Shown piece after piece: positions 60,967-64,000 of a stretch of 64,000 nt of DNA. Within the stretch, counting starts at the first letter, position 1, and the number at the start of each line of letters is the position of its first letter. The notes below the pieces were generated by a model that did not search any database, was not told the origin of the DNA, and saw only the letters and a program-made list of their open reading frames with translations. The stretch is from Adineta vaga (lineage: Eukaryota; Rotifera), in NCBI GenBank assembly GCA_021613535.1, contig CP075493.1:11284001-11348000 (forward strand), read 5' to 3'. The position numbers and the translations under genes are program-made.

Positions 60967-61714
60967 TTATTTTTTATTGTGAAAATTAAAAATTCTTCAT
61001 AAATAAACGAAGTATAAAATTGAAAATAGTCAATTCTTTATAATCTTTCTTGTTAGTTTGTTATGTATCAAAGAAGGAGATAAAAATGTGATTTACGAAA
61101 ATAACTGATACACTTCAAGGTTAACATGTTTTTTTCGTACCATCTTGAATAGATTATATTCAACGGACTTTACAGTTTTATCATAATATTGATTTTAATC
61201 GACAACGATTCGTAGTATACGAAATATGATTATTTTCAAAGTCAATGTTTAATTCTAGATAGAGAAAGATAAGTTGTATTCTAAATATTTGTTTTTATTC
61301 TGCAAGAAAAATATGGAAACTTTCGATTTGAATCGATACATTACGATTATAATCGTTGTAACAAAGGTAAATACACAATAATAACGTTATAGGAGAATCC
61401 TATGCATATACAGGTGTCTCCTGTTCTAAATTGTGATGTTATCGTTTACGTATGTCTACCTTATAGTATTAAATGATTCATTCTATATTGACAATCAAGG
61501 ATACAATTTATGCTTTAAAGAAATTTTCTTTTTCTTTCAAAGTCATTAATGATTATGGCAATGATTTTCGTAAAATTGATTGTAGAAAAAAATCAATATG
61601 CTTTATGTTATATACTTTTGTTTTATTTTTAAAATTGTTGCTTCCGATGATACTAAGAAATTTCATCAAAGAAAACTAAAAAGTTTAATGTCATTGTTTG
61701 TTCAGAGAACATTT
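60967..61714. other. Intergenic, nothing recognised
   Basis: AT-rich spacer. A 68-codon forward frame at 61473-61679 has no family features. Confidence 0.4.
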
Positions 61715-62866
61715 TCATGAATCAATTGAAATTGAAAGATTTGTGCTATTGAGATGAACATATGGATAAAATTCGTTGATATTTAATTCTTTTGATAGAT
61801 AGAAAGCCCACTTGTCTTCTATTTGATCTTGAATACGAAATGTAAAATAACGATGATGTGTATCAAATAATAAATCTATATATGAAACTTGAATCAATTC
61901 ATTTTTTGGCTGCTGTGGACATTGAAATTCGTCAATAGGCCAAGTGTACGGACGAGCCTTTTGACAAGGCTTTTCAATAGTACCATCAAAGACGTTCAAA
62001 AGCCATGTTTGTCGTTGTTCGTTCATAAATATAGAAGGCTTTTGTATCTTATCTTTATAGATGATACCGACTGAAAGAGTACCATCACTTACAGATTCGG
62101 ATAAATGTACATTAAATCGAATTGTCTGGTAGCGTTTATTTTTCGAGAGAAAGCCTTTATCTACAGACGCAAATACTTCATGTGAATATGTTTTATTAAC
62201 ATATCGGACCTCAGAATTGCCGAACATGCCATGATTAAATCTTCTACTATTCTCATCTTGTACTTCCATAGTATAAGTTTCACAGCATATTGTACGATTG
62301 TTGTTTGAAAATTTGATATGATCATCGGTTGAATGATTTTGAAATTGAATTTCGTTTTCCCAGAGAACTGAAAGTTTTGTCGCATAATCAAAGCAATCAT
62401 TAATATGGTATTCTAGTTGTTCAAGGCGTTGTCCGTGTTCTTGAATAATATTTTCCAATCGAATAATATCATCAAGTCGAATACAATCCAAATTAAACTG
62501 CATGTTAAATGAACGTGATAGGCGTCCAAAATTAACAATAAGAATCACATTTAATACTACTTTCGAACCTTGTTCTATTATTTGAAGATTTTTATCGGAA
62601 CATTTTCCATCATTATCGATCAGTTCATGGATTAATTCAACCAAATGCTCACATGTTTCACAAGCACCTTGTGTCATATTCAGAACTGCATCTTGATCGA
62701 TCTCCGTTCGATAGATTCTTTTCGTTTGCCGATGTTCAGCACCAATTGTTACTTTTGATTGAAGACAATGAACATCAATCTTATATAGTTGAAGAAGATT
62801 TTCATCAGGTTGAAACTCGTTACACGACATTCTTTTTTTCTTCTTTATCTTATGCTCAGATAACAT
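61715..62866 (-). CDS. Cys-containing N-terminal region plus coiled coil and SPRY-like C-terminal domain
   Basis: A single exon of 383 residues from the first ATG; a second ATG (MSCNEF) 12 codons in is a good alternative start. The N-terminal part has CETCEHLVELIHELI and a Lys-rich beginning, the middle is a helical Leu/Ile/Glu-rich stretch (IIRLENIIQEHGQRLEQLEYHI), and the C-terminal 170 residues look like a beta sandwich: FNVHLSESVSDGTLSVGIIY, WLLNVFDG, then LLFDTHHRYFTFRI and FYPYVHLN. That order resembles the end of SPRY/B30.2 domains. The layout recalls TRIM-like proteins without a recognisable RING. No introns. Function unknown; the SPRY call is tentative. Confidence 0.6.
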   Translation of the reverse strand: MLSEHKIKKKKRMSCNEFQPDENLLQLYKIDVHCLQSKVTIGAEHRQTKRIYRTEIDQDAVLNMTQGACETCEHLVELIHELIDNDGKCSDKNLQIIEQGSKVVLNVILIVNFGRLSRSFNMQFNLDCIRLDDIIRLENIIQEHGQRLEQLEYHINDCFDYATKLSVLWENEIQFQNHSTDDHIKFSNNNRTICCETYTMEVQDENSRRFNHGMFGNSEVRYVNKTYSHEVFASVDKGFLSKNKRYQTIRFNVHLSESVSDGTLSVGIIYKDKIQKPSIFMNEQRQTWLLNVFDGTIEKPCQKARPYTWPIDEFQCPQQPKNELIQVSYIDLLFDTHHRYFTFRIQDQIEDKWAFYLSKELNINEFYPYVHLNSTNLSISIDS

Positions 62867-62980
62867 TCCTTTTTATATTAGAAGACAAGCAAAAGTTTAT
62901 TTAAGATATGACTGACTATTATATCCATAATATTTAGACTATACACACAACTTACGAGAAAACGAGAAAAAAACTGATTG

Positions 62981-64000
62981 TTATGAAAATAATGAAAATA
63001 GGAAAGATTTTTCTGAATTTTTCGTTTTCCAACAATAGTTTGTTCGTCTATGAATATTTTTTATTGAATGTCTTGATTTACTTAAAATCAATCGTCGCCA
63101 ATATGCATTACGTAATTTTTCCATACGATACGTTTGTTTCATGTGATAATATTTTTTCATTGAAATTTCATATAATTTCTCTTTTAAAAATTCTTCCGTT
63201 ATTTCTGTATGAGTTTGAATAATAATAACAGGTAGATCTTCATAGAGACTATTCAGAGAGGAATTCCAAACAATTGGTATCACATCAAGATATAGTGCTT
63301 CCCATGTACGATGGCAATCAATACCATTTCCACGCGGTGATAACCAAAATGAATATTGACGATTTCGTATGTAAATATCAGCAAGATTTGATCGACCGAC
63401 ACCAGGATCTTTACCAATACATGTTATAAATGATTTTGTTTTGTTTTTACGTATGCATAAATCTTTCCATATACGTCGACGAAGTCCAATTCCATCACTA
63501 TCTGCCATAAAATTGATTAAGAGAAGATTTTTTCTATTTGAACTACTTTTATCAAACAATACTCGACGAGTCATATCAATTGGTTGAATATAATGTAATG
63601 GTTCATCGATATCACCATAGAGTTGTGGTACTGTATGATGATTTTGTTGTTTATAAATTGTTTTCATTGCTTCAACCATTTCGTAACATTGAAGTCCTAA
63701 ACTGCAATGCTTTTTTAGAGAGTTTTATCTATTTGTAGTTTACCGATAGGAATATGGGTAAATTTCTTGCTTTTTGAACCATCAATTTCACCATTTTGAC
63801 CGAACCAATGAATAATTTTCGAATCGACTCGTTCCAAATAGTCCAAATTTGGTGAAGATAAGTCACCTTCGCCTGTTATTAAAACAAATTTATGAATGAG
63901 ATGTGGATAAATGTCCATGAAAAATCTACTAATTGCCCAAATACTAACATAAATAATACTACCATCAGGTAAACACGGAGCTATATGTCGTGCGTTTGTT
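62981..64000 (-). CDS. Exostosin-like glycosyltransferase, C-terminal part (5' partial)
   Basis: Two exons are visible, 64000-63744 (continues beyond the window) and 63696-62981, joined through a 47-bp intron as FTHIPIG|LQCYEMVEA. The conserved exostosin C-terminal motif is YSFWLSPRGNGIDCHRTWEALYLDVIPIV, seen in pieces at about 63270-63350, followed by SLYEDLPVIII. SPRGNG...E is the usual donor-site region of GT47-like enzymes. It is probably a Golgi or secretory glycosyltransferase; the N-terminal anchor would lie off the window. The C-terminus is basic and extends past the family core (KSRHSIKNIHRRTNYC). Acceptor sugar is not predictable. Confidence 0.75.

Noticed and set aside
1-64000. CRISPR array, rRNA, tRNA, or autonomous transposon
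   Set aside because: No regularly spaced direct repeats, no rRNA-like conserved blocks, no cloverleaf and no reverse transcriptase or transposase motif were seen by eye; a tRNAscan or repeat search could still find short elements.

Overview
This looks like an animal genome, most likely a bdelloid rotifer. The sequence is AT-rich, genes are dense, and most introns are 42-75 bp with GT-AG ends. Metazoan genes (VPS13, SLC34, small 7TM receptors, an MFSD4-like carrier) are mixed with genes of bacterial, fungal or phage type (GH88 hydrolase, bacterial-type PARG, tail-collar domain, Uga4-like permease). Tandem NHL-repeat genes and an ART-TPR gene also fit bdelloids. The assignment is inference; no rRNA, tRNA or mitochondrial marker was recognised.

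Layout. 0-2 kb: end of an amino-acid permease and a small two-exon gene (+). 2-7.6 kb (-): two NHL-repeat genes, the first joined to an REJ/polycystin-like region; both are disrupted. 9.5-12.5 kb (-): an Hsp70 whose last exons splice in frame to a metallophosphoesterase domain that has lost metal ligands. 13-14.3 kb (-): a secreted protein of unknown function. 14.5-19.2 kb (-): an ADP-ribosylation gene model with, in order, a receiver-like region, an ADP-ribosyltransferase (R-S-ExE), TPR-like repeats, a bacterial-type PARG (GGG...QEE) and six PBZ-like zinc fingers, with one frameshift. 19.9-24.1 kb (-): three tandem papain-like cysteine peptidases with very acidic tails (one a relic, one intact, one with a 5' lesion). 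24.5-27 kb (+): a D-2-hydroxyacid dehydrogenase and a secreted GH88 glucuronyl hydrolase. 27.2-39.9 kb: three small 7TM receptors, an SLC34 Na/Pi cotransporter, an ABCC relic, a disrupted CAP gene and an MFSD4-like transporter. 41.7-54.5 kb (+): one VPS13 gene with several dozen introns, one apparently only 21 nt. 55-56.2 kb (+): a type II membrane protein carrying a phage tail-collar domain. 56.7-58.9 kb (+): a secreted NHL-repeat protein. 60.6-64 kb: an EF-hand mini-protein, a protein with a SPRY-like end, and a partial exostosin-like glycosyltransferase.

Most interesting are the two chimeric models. The 14.5-19.2 kb gene would put writer, eraser and reader of ADP-ribose on one chain. The 9.5-12.5 kb gene would put a degenerate phosphoesterase where an Hsp70 normally has its C-terminal tail. 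Both joins keep phase through good splice sites, but an operon resolved by spliced-leader trans-splicing is a real alternative, and transcripts are needed to decide. Many genes here carry single-base lesions. That means either decay of redundant copies or uncorrected indels in the assembly, and the sequence alone cannot tell which.
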